Part shown: positions 7,480 to 7,895 of the stretch, piece by piece
Layout: each line of letters starts with the position of its first letter
How positions within the stretch are numbered: the first letter of the stretch is position 1
Assembly: GCA_949547975.1 (NCBI GenBank)
Contig: CATITW010000235.1
Coordinates: forward strand, 1-7,895
Source of the DNA: Cryomorphaceae bacterium
Lineage (GTDB): Bacteria; Bacteroidota; Bacteroidia; Flavobacteriales; Schleiferiaceae
Reading direction: 5' to 3'
DNA length: 7,895 bases
Position numbers and translations under genes: made by a program
Notes under the pieces: generated by a model
The model's database searches: none
What the model saw: the letters and a program-made list of their open reading frames with translations, nothing else
What the model was told of the DNA's origin: nothing

Positions 7480-7775
7480 AAGAGCTGCAAGTCGGTGATC
7501 GCTTCTCTTCCGAGGTGCTCGTTAATAGCGTGAATGATTTTCGACTTTACCATGAGCAGTTCTTTGCGCACCACGGCGCTTTCAAGCTGAACGAATAACA
7601 CCTTGTTTTGCACCTTTTTACGTGTAGTTTGCTTGGATATCGAGGGACCTAAGATTTCATCCCAAGCTTGCAGAATGCGTGCATTATCGTGACCTTGCCG
7701 CAGACGGTACCTGTCGAGCCAATGCGAAAGCGCCTCCCCCATGTTTTGTTCGTTAGAGGGTCTGTACTTCGCCAT
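7476..7775 (-). CDS. DUF721 / DciA-like protein
   Basis: This is a 99-residue basic protein matching the DUF721 family. The signature is seen in order: [19 protein letters not shown] (37-55), then a strand [15 protein letters not shown] (59-73) and the helix [17 protein letters not shown] (73-89). DUF721 includes DciA, the widespread ancestral partner of the DnaB replicative helicase in bacteria lacking DnaC or DnaI. A similar replication role here is inference from family and context. In Bacteroidota the gene commonly follows recF, and here its ATG lies within the 3' end of recF (23-base overlap, different frame), so translation is probably coupled. The protein is close to a bare DUF721 domain with about 10 extra N-terminal residues. 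The stop (TAG, 7478 to 7476) overlaps the trmD stop. Confidence 0.85.
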   Translation of the reverse strand: MAKYRPSNEQNMGEALSHWLDRYRLRQGHDNARILQAWDEILGPSISKQTTRKKVQNKVLFVQLESAVVRKELLMVKSKIIHAINEHLGREAITDLQLF

Positions 7776-7895
7776 CGTCTAATAATTCAAAGGTGGTGTG
7801 TTGCAATTTCAAGGTTTGGCTCAACGCCAACATCCGTTCAGGATGCGTATCCGTGATGAAAATTTGGCCAAAATTATCCGTGTTGACCATCGAGA
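7753..7895 (-). CDS. recF: DNA replication and repair protein RecF, C-terminal end (5' part outside window)
   Basis: The last 46 codons of a gene enter from the right edge and end at TAA (7755 to 7753). The readable part contains GQIFITDTHPERM (residues 9-21 of the fragment), which matches the end of the RecF ATPase, where the conserved strand and TDT-x-x-ER motif sit in the head domain. RecF is an SMC-like ABC-type ATPase that, with RecO and RecR, loads RecA at single-strand gaps. The identification also rests on the following DUF721 gene, a recurrent neighbour of recF in Bacteroidota. The Walker A, signature and Walker B motifs are outside the window and cannot be checked. The final codons overlap the start of the DUF721 gene by 23 bases. 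Confidence 0.8.
   Translation of the reverse strand, partial: SMVNTDNFGQIFITDTHPERMLALSQTLKLQHTTFELLDDGEVQTL

Noticed and set aside
1..7895. A new defence, mobile or biosynthetic gene system
   Set aside because: I looked for transposases, direct repeats, CRISPR-like spacing, toxin-antitoxin pairs, tRNA-adjacent insertion and biosynthetic clusters and saw none. The genes are mostly conserved housekeeping functions in ordinary order.

Overview
The window reads as a chromosomal segment of a member of the Bacteroidota, most likely a marine-type flavobacterium (Flavobacteriales; Cryomorphaceae/Schleiferiaceae-like is only a guess). Three things point there. One protein carries a type IX secretion (T9SS) C-terminal sorting domain, which is confined to this phylum. 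One promoter matches the Bacteroidota consensus (TTG, 22-nt spacer, TATTTTTG). None of the visible start codons has a Shine-Dalgarno sequence. Base composition looks moderate, near half G+C by eye. I see no mobile element, CRISPR array, tRNA, rRNA or phage gene.

Layout from left to right. The N-terminal 199 codons of an SGLT-type sodium/sugar symporter run leftward off the edge (599 to 1, minus). Divergent from it is a GT4-fold glycosyltransferase (746-1786, plus). Next is a secreted 633-residue protein with three Asp-box motifs and a T9SS tail (1835-3736, plus). A hairpin terminator (3765-3798) separates it from a convergent fused alpha/beta E1 subunit of a 2-oxoacid dehydrogenase (3821-5773, minus). 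A divergent intergenic region with a good promoter then drives a 2-oxoglutarate/Fe(II) oxygenase of the isopenicillin N synthase superfamily (5864-6799, plus), which overlaps trmD (6799-7479, plus) by one base. trmD meets a DUF721/DciA-like gene (7476-7775, minus) tail to tail, with both stop codons inside one CTAG. The end of recF (7753-7895, minus) overlaps that gene's start by 23 bases and enters from the right edge.

How they fit together. Most are housekeeping genes rather than one pathway. Sugar uptake, a branched-chain-type 2-oxoacid dehydrogenase, tRNA m1G37 methylation (TrmD) and the replication/repair pair RecF-DUF721 are ordinary heterotroph functions. The less understood parts are the large secreted Asp-box protein, whose codon use suggests high expression, and the oxygenase translationally linked to trmD. 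I found no clear new multi-gene system. The best leads are the oxygenase-trmD coupling, the unusual residues in the E1 cofactor loop, and the compact gene overlaps at the right end.
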